The notes beneath the pieces are model-generated. The model was not told the DNA's origin. It ran no database searches and was given only the letters and a program-made list of their open reading frames with translations. From Nocardia sp. BMG111209 (GTDB lineage: Bacteria > Actinomycetota > Actinomycetes > Mycobacteriales > Mycobacteriaceae), in assembly GCF_000381925.1 (NCBI RefSeq), contig NZ_KB907309.1, positions 1,116,001 to 1,180,000 of the forward strand: DNA of 64,000 nucleotides. The letters run 5' to 3'. The translations under genes were made by a program, and so were the position numbers. Below are positions 18,009 through 27,021 of this stretch, one piece after another (position 1 is the first letter of the stretch; each line of letters starts with the position of its first letter).

Positions 18009-19514
18009 TCAGTCCAGTGCGCCACGGCGGCGCCGGATCGGCTGCGGCCGCCGGATGCCGCGGAAGCGCTGCAGAATATGCGGCCGCCGGAGTTCCCGGG
18101 CGAACCATTCGCCGAGGGTCACACCCGCGGCCAGCGCGCAGCCGACCGAGAAGGCGCCGAACAACTGGCTGAATCCGTTGAGCAGATCGCTGTTCAACAG
18201 GGCCGCGAGGCCGCGGTACACCCGCAGGCCCGGCAGCAGCGGCACGATACCGGCCATCGCCACCACCAGCGGCGGCGTCAGTGCGCGGCGGGCCATCAGG
18301 CCGCCGGCCAGGCCGACCACGGTGGCGGCGAACCCGGTACTCACCACCGGCCCGAAACCGATCTGCGGGCCGAGCAGGTAACACACGGTCGCGGCCGCGC
18401 CGCTGAGCCCGGCCACCAGCAGCGCCTGCCGTTCCGCGTAACAGGCCAGCGCGAACGCCGCCGCGGCGACCGCACCGGCGACGATCTTCAGCGGCAGATT
18501 GGTGACGTCCCGGGCCGGGGTCATGATGATCGGCGGCGCCACCGCGTGCAGCAGATCGGCCACCCGCAGTGTCAGCGCGATACCGGCGATGATGCCGCCG
18601 GTCAGCATCATCACCTCGAGCATGCGCGCCGCCGCGGTGATCGGCGCCCCGGTGATGGCGTCCTCGACCGAGCCGACCAGTTGCGCCCCACTGAGCAGCG
18701 CCGTGATCCCGGCGGCGATGATCAGCGACGGGTTGACGTCCAGTCGCCCGGCGAAGGTCGACAGCAGGACCGCCGGCGTCGCCGCGATCACCCCGCCGAT
18801 CACGTTCTGGAAGAAGAACGGCATCCGCCGCTGGTTGAGGACGCGGTTGGCGCGGTAGATCAGCATGGTGGTCGCGAAGCTGACCGCTGCGACCAGCACA
18901 TCGCCGCCCAGCAACAGGGCGATCGAGGCCGCCAGCAGGGCCCAGCCGCTCGCCGCCACCCAGCGGCTGTAGGGGTGCGGGGCGGTGACGATCGAGTTCA
19001 GGGTGGCGCGCGCGTCCTCCACCGGGACCAGTTCGCGCCGCACCCGCCGGGTGAACCGGTCCACCGCGGCGAGCCGGGTGAAGTCCAGGGATCGGTAGTG
19101 CACCACCCGCATGGTGCTGGCCGGCGGCATGGTGGGCCCGCGGTCGGCCGAGATGCGGATGGAGTTGTAGGTGACGTCGATATCGCAGTGCGCCAGGCCG
19201 TAGGTGGCCGCCATGAATTCGATCCGGGTGCTGGTGTCCATCACCGCCGTCCCGGCCGACAGCGCCACCTCGCCGACCTGTTCGGCCAGTTCCAGCACCT
19301 CGGTGACGCGCGCGTCGTCGGCGAGGTCGATGGGCTGGACCGGCGCCGGCGCCTCGACGACCGCGTCCACGGTCGCCTTGCGGTCGGCGACCAGCCGGGC
19401 GGCCAGCCCGGTGACCGCCCGCCGCAGCGGTCCCCGCGGCCGGGCCGGCACGGGAACCCCGGCCTCCCATCCGGAGTCGAGGCCGACCGGCTCGTTCCTC
19501 GAGAATTCGCTCAT
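18009..19514 (-). CDS. Threonine/serine exporter family protein (ThrE-like)
   Basis: Putative amino-acid efflux carrier of the inner membrane. 501 residues from the ATG at 19514, which has a near-ideal GGAGG seven bases upstream; the frame opens 41 codons earlier without such a signal. The soluble N-terminal domain (about 60-200) contains the ThrE features GTAVMDTSTRIEFMAATYG and TYNSIRIS. About ten membrane segments follow, in two blocks. The fusion of both ThrE halves in one chain matches Corynebacterium ThrE. Substrates other than Thr/Ser are possible. Confidence 0.85.
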   Translation of the reverse strand: MSEFSRNEPVGLDSGWEAGVPVPARPRGPLRRAVTGLAARLVADRKATVDAVVEAPAPVQPIDLADDARVTEVLELAEQVGEVALSAGTAVMDTSTRIEFMAATYGLAHCDIDVTYNSIRISADRGPTMPPASTMRVVHYRSLDFTRLAAVDRFTRRVRRELVPVEDARATLNSIVTAPHPYSRWVAASGWALLAASIALLLGGDVLVAAVSFATTMLIYRANRVLNQRRMPFFFQNVIGGVIAATPAVLLSTFAGRLDVNPSLIIAAGITALLSGAQLVGSVEDAITGAPITAAARMLEVMMLTGGIIAGIALTLRVADLLHAVAPPIIMTPARDVTNLPLKIVAGAVAAAAFALACYAERQALLVAGLSGAAATVCYLLGPQIGFGPVVSTGFAATVVGLAGGLMARRALTPPLVVAMAGIVPLLPGLRVYRGLAALLNSDLLNGFSQLFGAFSVGCALAAGVTLGEWFARELRRPHILQRFRGIRRPQPIRRRRGALD

Positions 19515-19633
19515 CCGCACACCTCCTGTCCGCACCGCAGTGTCCGGGACGACCCGCGACCCGGCCGGTGCAGTGGACCGTCGCCACCATGGAGCGAGTG
19601 CCCGGCGGTTGCGGTGCCCACACCGTCCGGATT

Positions 19634-20842
19634 TCACCGTCCGGCGCGCGAATAATCCTCGACGGTCATCGAGTTGTAGAGGCGCGCACTCCCGGTCGTG
19701 AGCCGCAACAGCGCGCGACCGGCCCAGGTGGGCAGCGCCGATACCAGCCGGGCGCCCTGGGCCAGCCCGGTCACGCCGAGGCGCGAGGTGGGGATCAGGG
19801 TTTTCGCGGCGCTGAGCGCGGCCGCGTGACTGCCGCGCACATGCTCGGCCATCGCCCGCTCGTACGCCGGGAAGGCGATCTCGTGATCGCCGCCGGCCCG
19901 GACCAGCTCCCCGGCCAGCACGTACGCGCCGACGACGGCCAGGGTGGTGCTGCCGCCGACGGCCGGTCCGGGGCAGTACGCCGCATCGCCGACGAGCGTC
20001 ACCCGCCCCCGCGACCAGGTGTCCATGCGGAGCTGGGTGATCGAGTCGAAGTAGAAGGCCGGGGTCCGGTCCAGTTCGGCCACCCAGTCCGCCACCTCGG
20101 CGTCGAATCCCCGGAACGCGGTGCGCAGCAACTCCTTCTGCCGATCCACGTCGCGGTGGTCGTAGTCGAGTTGCTGCTCGCCGCGGAACAGGAACAGCAC
20201 CCGCGCGTCGTCGAGGTGCCGCGCGCCGTACATCCCCGCGGTCCGGCCGACCCCGGAGTGGATGACCAGTTCGCCGTCGAGCCCGGCGGTGTTCGGTAGC
20301 GACAGCACCCCCAGATGGGCGCCGGTGAAGGTGGCGAACCGGGACTCGTCCCCGAAGACGAGCCGGCGCACGGTCGAATGCAACCCGTCCGCGCCGACGA
20401 CGAGGTCGAAGCGCCGGGACGCGGTCCGCTCGAACGACACCGGCCCGTCCGGCGCGATCGCGGTGATCGAGTCGCCGAAGATGTACTCGACGTCGTCGCG
20501 GGTGGCGTCGTGGTAGATCTCGCTGAGATCGTCCCGCATGACCTCGGCGTGCCGGGCCGACGCGGCGCCGAAGACCTTGGTGAGGTCGACCCGGACCGGC
20601 CGCGGCACCCCCTCCCGGTACAGGGACAGCCGGCTGGTGCCGGTGGCCCGCTGCTCGATTCGGGGGAGCACGCCCATCTGCTCCGAGATGTCCATCGCGG
20701 GCCGGAACAGATCGACGGCGTGCCCACCGGTCCGCCGCGGGCTCGGCGCTCGTTCGACCACGGTGACGGACCAGCCCTGCCGGGCCAGCCAGTACGCCAG
20801 TACGGGACCGGCGACACCGGCGCCGGAGACGAGAATCCGCAT
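19634..20842 (-). CDS. FAD-dependent monooxygenase (class A)
   Basis: 402 residues. The N-terminal Rossmann motif is GAGVAGPVLAYWLARQG, and the second FAD-binding motif is VGDAAYCPGPAVGG; the architecture matches single-component aromatic hydroxylases and tetracycline-modifying TetX-like enzymes. The ATG at 20842 has AGGAG seven bases upstream. The gene is divergent from a TetR regulator, and two palindromes lie in the 76-base spacer, so the monooxygenase is very probably repressed by that TetR and induced by a small aromatic or antibiotic-like molecule. The true substrate is unknown. Confidence 0.87.
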   Translation of the reverse strand: MRILVSGAGVAGPVLAYWLARQGWSVTVVERAPSPRRTGGHAVDLFRPAMDISEQMGVLPRIEQRATGTSRLSLYREGVPRPVRVDLTKVFGAASARHAEVMRDDLSEIYHDATRDDVEYIFGDSITAIAPDGPVSFERTASRRFDLVVGADGLHSTVRRLVFGDESRFATFTGAHLGVLSLPNTAGLDGELVIHSGVGRTAGMYGARHLDDARVLFLFRGEQQLDYDHRDVDRQKELLRTAFRGFDAEVADWVAELDRTPAFYFDSITQLRMDTWSRGRVTLVGDAAYCPGPAVGGSTTLAVVGAYVLAGELVRAGGDHEIAFPAYERAMAEHVRGSHAAALSAAKTLIPTSRLGVTGLAQGARLVSALPTWAGRALLRLTTGSARLYNSMTVEDYSRAGR

Positions 20843-20852
20843 CAGAGTTCTC

Positions 20853-20872
20853 CTTACTTAACGATAAGTAAG
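20853..20872. promoter_or_regulatory. TetR operator 1
   Basis: Perfect inverted repeat with 8-bp arms, CTTACTTA (20853-20860) and TAAGTAAG (20865-20872), separated by four bases, ten bases before the monooxygenase start. It shares the TTAC/GTAAG half-site with operator 2. Confidence 0.75.
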
Positions 20873-20885
20873 ACTAACACGGCCG

Positions 20886-20901
20886 CTTACCGATCGGTAA
20901 G
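20886..20901. promoter_or_regulatory. TetR operator 2
   Basis: Perfect 16-bp palindrome CTTACCGATCGGTAAG, followed directly by another TAAG half-site, 18 bases before the TetR start. It probably mediates autorepression. Confidence 0.75.
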
Positions 20902-20918
20902 TAAGATAAGGTGACGCC

Positions 20919-21458
20919 ATGCCCCGCCCCTCCGACACCAAACAGCGGATCCAGGACGTCGCCCGCGAGCTGTTCGCGCGGCAGGGTGTGCAGCGGACCA
21001 GCCTGCAGGAGATCGCCGATCGGCTGGGCATCACCAAACCCGCGCTCTACTACCACTTCTCGTCACGCGAGGAACTGGTCCGCAGCATCGTGGCGCCGAT
21101 GATCGACGACGAGGAGGCCTTCCTCACCGAGCAGGAGGCGCGGCCCGAGGTCGATCCTCGCGCGCTGCTGGCGGGCTACTTCGACTTCCACTACCGCCAC
21201 CGCGCCGAGGTCCTGCTGATGCTGAGCGAACTCACCACGCTCGCCGACCTGGGCCTGATCGATCTGGTGATGGCGTGGCGGCGGCGGCTCGCGGCGCTGC
21301 TGTACGGCCCCGAACCCACCCTGGCCCAGGCCACCCGCGCCGCCTTCGCCTTCGGCGGCATCCAGGACTGCACGATCCAGTTCCCGGACACCCCGGCGGC
21401 AGATCTGCGCCGGGCCACCCTGGATGCCGCGTACGCCGCCCTCGGCCTGGAGCCGTGA
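20919..21458 (+). CDS. TetR/AcrR-family transcriptional regulator
   Basis: 179 residues. The N-terminal TetR helix-turn-helix (SLQEIADRLGITKPALYYHF, about 30-49) is followed by an all-helical ligand-binding domain. It is divergent from the FAD monooxygenase, with paired palindromes between them. AGGTG precedes the ATG. The inducer is unknown. A strong hairpin lies 13 bases after the stop. Confidence 0.92.
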   Translation: MPRPSDTKQRIQDVARELFARQGVQRTSLQEIADRLGITKPALYYHFSSREELVRSIVAPMIDDEEAFLTEQEARPEVDPRALLAGYFDFHYRHRAEVLLMLSELTTLADLGLIDLVMAWRRRLAALLYGPEPTLAQATRAAFAFGGIQDCTIQFPDTPAADLRRATLDAAYAALGLEP

Positions 21459-21470
21459 GCGAAAAGCGAA

Positions 21471-21503
21471 GTGCCACAGGGTCCGTCGAGGACCCCGTGG
21501 CAC
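21471..21503. terminator. Bidirectional terminator hairpin
   Basis: 14-bp stem with one mismatch: GTGCCACAGGGTCC (21471-21484) pairs with 21490-21503 around a 5-base loop. It sits between the convergent TetR gene and the small gene at 21520-21927 and probably serves both. Confidence 0.7.
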
Positions 21504-21519
21504 AGGTGGAAGGATCCGA

Positions 21520-21927
21520 TCACGCCGCGTCGAGGGCGGCGGTGATCTTGCGGGCCATCTCGGTGGCGGCCGGGCCGGGCCGATCCTGGTGGATCCGGGC
21601 GGCGTCGACCGCGATCACGATGGTGCTCCGGAAGTTCTCGGCCTCCGCCGGATCCTGCGCGGCGAGCAGGCGCATCGACTCGGTCAGGGCGGGCAGCACC
21701 CGGTCGGCCAGCGCGGCAACGGATTTCCCGCCGAGCGGCACCGCCCCGCGCCGCTGCGAGAGCACATGGCCGACCACGCCGGTGGCGGAGGTCAGGGCGA
21801 CGCAGCCGTCGGTGGCGACCCGGTGCGCCTTCGGGCCGGCGGCCGCCAGCAGCGAGACCGCGCCGTAGGCGGCGGTACGCAGGGTCAGCTTGTCCCGGTC
21901 GGTGAGGGTGATCGTGTTGTTCGTCAT
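21520..21927 (-). CDS. Conserved hypothetical protein next to DrrAB-like exporter
   Basis: 135 residues, mostly helical, beginning MTNNTITLTDRDKLTLRTAA. No signal peptide, membrane segment or known motif is seen. It is divergent from the DrrA-like ATPase gene with a 118-base spacer. I cannot assign a function; the position suggests a link to the exporter, but this is inference. Confidence 0.65.
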   Translation of the reverse strand: MTNNTITLTDRDKLTLRTAAYGAVSLLAAAGPKAHRVATDGCVALTSATGVVGHVLSQRRGAVPLGGKSVAALADRVLPALTESMRLLAAQDPAEAENFRSTIVIAVDAARIHQDRPGPAATEMARKITAALDAA

Positions 21928-22045
21928 GGCAGCAACATTCGGCGTCCGCGCTGACAGTCGGCTGTCACGCCGTTGACACCGCGTCCGTCCGCGCTGACGG
22001 CGGCGTGACAGGGGCGTGACAGGCCGGCCGCCGAAAGTCGTCGGC

Positions 22046-23011
22046 ATGAGCAATTCGGCGATCGCGGTCTCGGGACTGCGGAAGAAGTACGGGGACAAGG
22101 TCGTACTCGACGGCATCGACCTCGAGGTCGGCGCGGGGACGGTCTTCTCTCTGCTCGGACCCAACGGTGCGGGCAAGACGACGACGGTGAACGTGCTGAG
22201 CACGTTGACGAAGGCGGACGGCGGATCGGTGCGGGTCGCGGGCCACGACGTCGCGACGGAGGCGAAGGCGGTGCGCGCCGCGATCGGCGTCACCGGCCAG
22301 TTCGCGGCGGTGGACGAGCTGCTGACCGGGCAGGAGAACCTGCAGTTGATGGTCGACCTGCACGGCCGGTCCGGCCGGGACGGCAAGCGGATCGTCGCGG
22401 AACTGCTGGCACGCTTCGATCTCGCCGAGGCGGCGAAGAAGTCCGCGGCCACCTACTCCGGCGGTATGCGCCGCAAACTCGATCTGGCGATGACGCTGGT
22501 CGGCGACCCGCGGATCATCTTCCTGGACGAGCCGACCACGGGCCTGGACCCGCGCAGCCGGCGCACGATGTGGTCGATCGTCCGCGATCTGGTGGCCGAC
22601 GGCGTGACCATCTTCCTCACCACGCAGTACCTCGAGGAGGCCGATCAGCTCGCCGACCACATCGCGGTGCTGGATCAGGGCCGCCTGGTCGCCACGGGCA
22701 CTCCCGGCGAGCTCAAGCGCCGGATCCCGGGCACCCACGTCCGGCTGCGCTTCGCCGATATCGCCGAACTCGACGCGGCCGCACGGGTTCTCCCCGACGG
22801 CACCCGCGACGACGAGGCGCTGACGCTGCGGGTGCCCGGCGACGGCGGCACGAAATCGCTGCGCGCCCTGCTGGATCGGCTCGGCGAGTACTCGCTCGAC
22901 GCCGCCGAATTCTCCGTCCACACCCCCGACCTCGACGACGTCTTCCTCGCCCTCACGGGCCACGCCACCCCGGCCGAGCCGGGCAGTACCACGGAGGTAT
23001 CCGCGAAATGA
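22046..23011 (+). CDS. DrrA-like ABC transporter ATPase
   Basis: 321 residues from the ATG at 22046. Walker A GPNGAGKT is at 38-45, the signature YSGGM at 137-141, Walker B IIFLDEP around 157-163, and a C-terminal DrrA-type domain of about 80 residues follows. The family exports drugs and polyketide-like compounds (daunorubicin type) with a single membrane partner, here encoded by the next gene in an ATGA overlap. The large SARP-type regulator is convergent downstream. Confidence 0.92.
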   Translation: MSNSAIAVSGLRKKYGDKVVLDGIDLEVGAGTVFSLLGPNGAGKTTTVNVLSTLTKADGGSVRVAGHDVATEAKAVRAAIGVTGQFAAVDELLTGQENLQLMVDLHGRSGRDGKRIVAELLARFDLAEAAKKSAATYSGGMRRKLDLAMTLVGDPRIIFLDEPTTGLDPRSRRTMWSIVRDLVADGVTIFLTTQYLEEADQLADHIAVLDQGRLVATGTPGELKRRIPGTHVRLRFADIAELDAAARVLPDGTRDDEALTLRVPGDGGTKSLRALLDRLGEYSLDAAEFSVHTPDLDDVFLALTGHATPAEPGSTTEVSAK

Positions 23012-23748
23012 ACTCCCATTCGGTCATGCTGCGCCGCAACTTCCGGCACATCGCCCGCAATCCCACCTCCGTGTTCAACGCGGTCCTGATGCCGATCATC
23101 ATCATGCTGATGTTCGTCTACATGTTCGGCGACGCCTTCGACGTCGGCGAGCACTACATCGACTACGCGACACCGGGTCTGATGCTGCTCGCGGTCTGCT
23201 ACGGCCTGGGCGCCACCGCCACCGCGGTCAACTCCGATATGACCAAGGGCATCATCAACCGGTTCAAGGTCATGGACGTCTCCCGCGGCGCGGTGCTCTC
23301 CGGACATGTGATCGCCACCGTGCTGACCAACCTGGTCGCCATCGCGGCCCTGACCGGCGTGGCCTTCGCGCTGGGCTTCCGGCCGTCGGCCGGGGTCGCC
23401 GACTGGTTCGGCGTGATCGGCATCGTGGTGCTGCTCGGTTTCGCGGCGGGCTGGCTCACGGTCGCCCTGGGCCTGGCGGCGAAGTCGCCCGAGACCGCGG
23501 GCCTGGCCTCGGTGCCGCTGGTCATGCTGCCCTTCTTCAGCAGTGCGATCGTGCCGGCGGCGAAGATGGGCCCCGGGCTGCGGCAGTTCGCGCAGTACCA
23601 GCCCTTCACCCCGATCATCGAAACCCTGCGCGGGCTGCTCGCCGGCCACCCGAGCACCGGCACCGCGCTGGCCGCGGTGGCCTGGTGCGCCGGGATCGCC
23701 GTGGTCGGATATGCCTGGGCCCGTTCGACCTTCAGCAAGCGAGCGTGA
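23008..23748 (+). CDS. DrrB-like ABC transporter permease
   Basis: 246 residues with six membrane segments, ABC-2 family, starting in an ATGA overlap with the ATPase. The short cytoplasmic N-terminus (RRNFRHIARNPTSV) is typical for DrrB-type permeases. Together with the ATPase it should form an exporter; the cargo is unknown. The last 17 bases overlap the 3' end of the convergent SARP gene. Confidence 0.9.
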   Translation: MNSHSVMLRRNFRHIARNPTSVFNAVLMPIIIMLMFVYMFGDAFDVGEHYIDYATPGLMLLAVCYGLGATATAVNSDMTKGIINRFKVMDVSRGAVLSGHVIATVLTNLVAIAALTGVAFALGFRPSAGVADWFGVIGIVVLLGFAAGWLTVALGLAAKSPETAGLASVPLVMLPFFSSAIVPAAKMGPGLRQFAQYQPFTPIIETLRGLLAGHPSTGTALAAVAWCAGIAVVGYAWARSTFSKRA

Positions 23749-26700
23749 CCGCGGCCAGCTCCGGCCCGCTCGCCTGCGCACCCGCCCGCATCGCCTCGGT
23801 GAACCTCAGGTCACCGAGGCGATGTCGTGCGGTCTGCTCGATCCGCGCCACATCCGGCAGTGAACGGTCCGGCAGGCCGAGGACGGCGGCGCTCGCGCCG
23901 AGCAGCCGGACGGCCTGCTCGTCCTGTTCGGCCCGCAGCGCCAGATCCGCGATCCCGACGAGCACCTTGGCGATCAGCGGTGCGTGCCCCGCCTCGGTCG
24001 CCGCCGCGAGCGCCGCCGCCCGGTGCGCGCGGGCCGCGTCGAGGTCGCCGGTCAGATAGCCCAGCAGATCGTGACTGGTGGCACGGCCGATCGGCTGTCC
24101 CGCCTCGTCACCCAGCAGCGCCGCCGCGATGTCGAGTTGCCGATATGCCCGATCGGCATCGCCCCGCCAGCGCGCGAGTTCCGCCTCCGCCAATGCCAAT
24201 TCGGCCAGCACGTTCGGCCACGAGACGTCCGCCGCGCAGCGCCGCGCGTCCGCCAGCGCCGCCGCGCTCGCCGCCGAATCGCCTGCCAGCCAGTACAACT
24301 GGGCCTGGCGCGACCGCATCGGCACCACATCCTCGACGGCGCCGATCTCCCGGACGATCGCGATCGCCTGTTCGTAGTGCTCGCACGCGCCGGTGAAATC
24401 GCCGCGCATGGCGATGCGATTGGCGAGTTCGGTTCGCGCGAACGAGATTCCCCAACGCTCGCCGACCGCACGGAATTCGGTGAGCGCGGTCGCGAGCGCC
24501 GTATCCGCCGCCGCATCGCCGCGGCCGAGCTGGATCCGCAGCTTGCCGAATTGCAGCCGGGCCAGCGCCCGCACCCAGGGATCCGGATCCGACAGCAGCG
24601 CCTCCCAGGCGGGCAGGATCTCGTCCGGTCCGTGCAGCATGCGTTCGAGCGGGGCGGCGAAACTCAGCAACGGATGCCGGCTGCTGACCCGCAGACTCGC
24701 CTCGTACCCGCGGCGGATCCATTCCGCCGCGTCGAACTGATCGCTCTGCGGTCCGGAGGTCACGAACTGCACGGCGTGCGCGTACACCACGGCCCGGATC
24801 TCGTCGGGCACCTCACCCGGCAGCGCCGCGGCCGCCAGGACCGATTCGTTGCCCTCGGCCTTGTGCCCGCCGAGCCACCAGTACCAGCCGGCGGCCGCGG
24901 CCAGCCGCATCGCCTCCGCCGCCACCCCGGCCGCGAGCGCGCCGCGCATGGCGACGGCGATGTTGTCGTGGTCGGCCGCGAGGACGGCGAGCCAGTCCAG
25001 TTGTTCGGCCCGGCGCAGGTGCGGATCCGCGGTCTCGACCAGTTCGGTGAAGTACGCCAGATGTGCGCGACGCGTCCGGTCCGTCTCGCCGGCCTCCGAG
25101 AGCCGTTGCGCGGCATACTCTCTGATCGTGCCGAGCATCCGGTAGCGCGGCGCCCGATCCCCCTCGGCCGGTACCAGCGATTTCTCGGTCAGCGCGGTCA
25201 GCAGTTCGAGCACCTCCCCCGCCTCGACCCCGTCGCCCGCGCAGACCCGTTCGGCCGCTTCGAGACTCGCGCCACCGGTGAACACCGCGAGCCGGCGCAG
25301 CACCGCTCGTTCGGCCTCGCCGAGCAGTTCCCAGCTCCAGTCGATCACCGCGCGCAGGGTGCGGTGCCGGGGCAGTGCGGTCCGGCTGCCGCCGGTCAGC
25401 AGCCGGAACCGGTCGTCGAGCCGATCGGCGAGCTGATCCAGGGACATACTGCGCAACCGGGCCGCGGCCAATTCGATGGCCAGCGGCATCCCGTCCAGTG
25501 CGCGGCAGACCCGGGCCAGGGTCGCCAGCCCGGCGGCGTCGGTGGCGAGGTCGCTGCGCACCGCGGCGGCCCGGTCCCGCAGCAGCCGCACGGCCGCCGC
25601 CGACTCGATCTCCGCGGGCCCCGCGTCCGCGGTCGGCAGGGTCAGCGGCACCACCGGCCACAGCGCCTCACCGGTGATACCGAGCGGTTCCCGGCTGGTG
25701 GCGAGGATCCGCAGCCGCCGGCCCTCACCGAGTACGCGATGGGCGAAGGCCGCCGCGGCCTCGATCACATGCTCACAGTTGTCCAGGACGAGCACCATCG
25801 CCCGCTCCCGGACCGCGGCGACCACTCGATCCACCGGTCCGCCCTCGGCGGCCGTGCCGAGCAGCGCGTCCCGCAGGCCGAGCGCGGCGAGCGTCGCCTG
25901 CGCGACCCCCGATTCTCCGGCGTCCGGCGCGAGGGCCGCGAGTTCGACCATCCAGGCGCCGTCGGGCAGGTCGTCGAGCAGGGTGCGCGCGGTCTCCGCG
26001 GCCAGCCGCGTCTTACCCGATCCACCCGGTCCGATCAGCGTGGTGAGCCGATGTTCGGCGCTGAGCTCGCGCACCGCGGCGATATCGGACTCCTTGCCGA
26101 TATAACTGGTGAGCTCGGCCCGCAGATTCGTCCGCCGGCCCTCCTCCCGCCGGCCCAGTTCCCCGCGCAACAACGCGACATGCAGTTCCGCCAGCTCGGC
26201 GGAGGGATCGACACCCAGTTCGTCGGCCAGGATCTCCCGGGTCCGCTCGTACACCCGCAGCGCTTCGGTATCGCGCCCCGAGGCGACCAGCGCTCGCATC
26301 AACGCGCCGACCAGCCGTTCCCGCACCGGATGCGCCGCCACCAGATCGGTCAGCTCGGTGACCAGGCCCGCGCCGTGACCGAGGGCGATCTCCGCGTCGA
26401 ACCGATCCTCGGTGGCGGCCAGCCGCAACCCCTCGAGCCGGGTGATGGCGGCATCGAAGGCCGCACTCTCCTGCAACCCGACGTCCTGGAGCGGCGCACC
26501 CCGCCACAGCCCGAGCGCCTCCCGCAGCAGCGGCAGCCGTCGCGAATCCTCGTCGTCACGGGCCCGCGCCACGAGCCGTTCGAACCGCACCGCATCGACG
26601 TCCTCGGGTTCCACCCTCAGCCGATATCCGTCCGCCTGGCCCTCGATCACCCCTGCCGGCAACACCTTCCGCAATCGGGAAACCAAACGCTGCAAGGCAT

Positions 26701-26881
26701 TCGCCGCATCCGCCGGTGGATTGTCGCCCCAGATCCAGTCCACGAGCGTCGCCCGCGGCACCGCCCGCCCCGGCTCCAGCGCCAGCGCGATCAGCAGTCC
26801 CCGCAGTCGCGCACCCGGCACATCGGCGAGAACCCCGTCTTCCCCGCGTATCTCGAATGGTCCGAGTAGCCCGATCTGCAT
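23732..26881 (-). CDS. SARP/AfsR-like regulator with NTPase and TPR region
   Basis: Large transcriptional regulator of 1049 residues. The order is an OmpR-type winged helix (1-90, starting MQIGLLGPFEIRG), a bacterial transcriptional activator domain (95-240), an NB-ARC-like ATPase with Walker A GPGGSGKT (284-291) and VLVLDNCEHV around 390, and a long C-terminal region of helical TPR-like repeats. AfsR-type proteins integrate signals and activate secondary-metabolite or stress genes. ATG codons at 26893 and 26923 are alternative starts. The gene is convergent to the DrrAB-like exporter, a plausible but unproven target. Confidence 0.9.
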   Translation of the reverse strand: MQIGLLGPFEIRGEDGVLADVPGARLRGLLIALALEPGRAVPRATLVDWIWGDNPPADAANALQRLVSRLRKVLPAGVIEGQADGYRLRVEPEDVDAVRFERLVARARDDEDSRRLPLLREALGLWRGAPLQDVGLQESAAFDAAITRLEGLRLAATEDRFDAEIALGHGAGLVTELTDLVAAHPVRERLVGALMRALVASGRDTEALRVYERTREILADELGVDPSAELAELHVALLRGELGRREEGRRTNLRAELTSYIGKESDIAAVRELSAEHRLTTLIGPGGSGKTRLAAETARTLLDDLPDGAWMVELAALAPDAGESGVAQATLAALGLRDALLGTAAEGGPVDRVVAAVRERAMVLVLDNCEHVIEAAAAFAHRVLGEGRRLRILATSREPLGITGEALWPVVPLTLPTADAGPAEIESAAAVRLLRDRAAAVRSDLATDAAGLATLARVCRALDGMPLAIELAAARLRSMSLDQLADRLDDRFRLLTGGSRTALPRHRTLRAVIDWSWELLGEAERAVLRRLAVFTGGASLEAAERVCAGDGVEAGEVLELLTALTEKSLVPAEGDRAPRYRMLGTIREYAAQRLSEAGETDRTRRAHLAYFTELVETADPHLRRAEQLDWLAVLAADHDNIAVAMRGALAAGVAAEAMRLAAAAGWYWWLGGHKAEGNESVLAAAALPGEVPDEIRAVVYAHAVQFVTSGPQSDQFDAAEWIRRGYEASLRVSSRHPLLSFAAPLERMLHGPDEILPAWEALLSDPDPWVRALARLQFGKLRIQLGRGDAAADTALATALTEFRAVGERWGISFARTELANRIAMRGDFTGACEHYEQAIAIVREIGAVEDVVPMRSRQAQLYWLAGDSAASAAALADARRCAADVSWPNVLAELALAEAELARWRGDADRAYRQLDIAAALLGDEAGQPIGRATSHDLLGYLTGDLDAARAHRAAALAAATEAGHAPLIAKVLVGIADLALRAEQDEQAVRLLGASAAVLGLPDRSLPDVARIEQTARHRLGDLRFTEAMRAGAQASGPELAAVTLAC

Positions 26882-26950
26882 TCGGCCGATCATGCCACGC
26901 GCATGTTCGCGGTGGGCGAACATGTCTGCGGAACATCGGGGGAAGGGGCG

Positions 26951-26975
26951 GGGTTGAGTAGGTATCGCTCAACCC
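26951..26975 (+). promoter_or_regulatory. HAIR-like element (HspR site) upstream of lon
   Basis: Inverted repeat with perfect 8-bp arms GGGTTGAG (26951-26958) and CTCAACCC (26968-26975). Written as the HspR consensus CTTGAGT-N7-ACTCAAG, the site is GTTGAGT-N7-GCTCAAC, with exactly the 7-base spacing and three substitutions, two of them compensating. It lies 47 bases before the lon start. Lon is an HspR target in Streptomyces, so heat-shock derepression is likely here. Confidence 0.7.
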
Positions 26976-27021
26976 TGGACGAGAAGCGGCCCGGGGAAGT
27001 TCTTGGAAGGGGCTTCAGACG

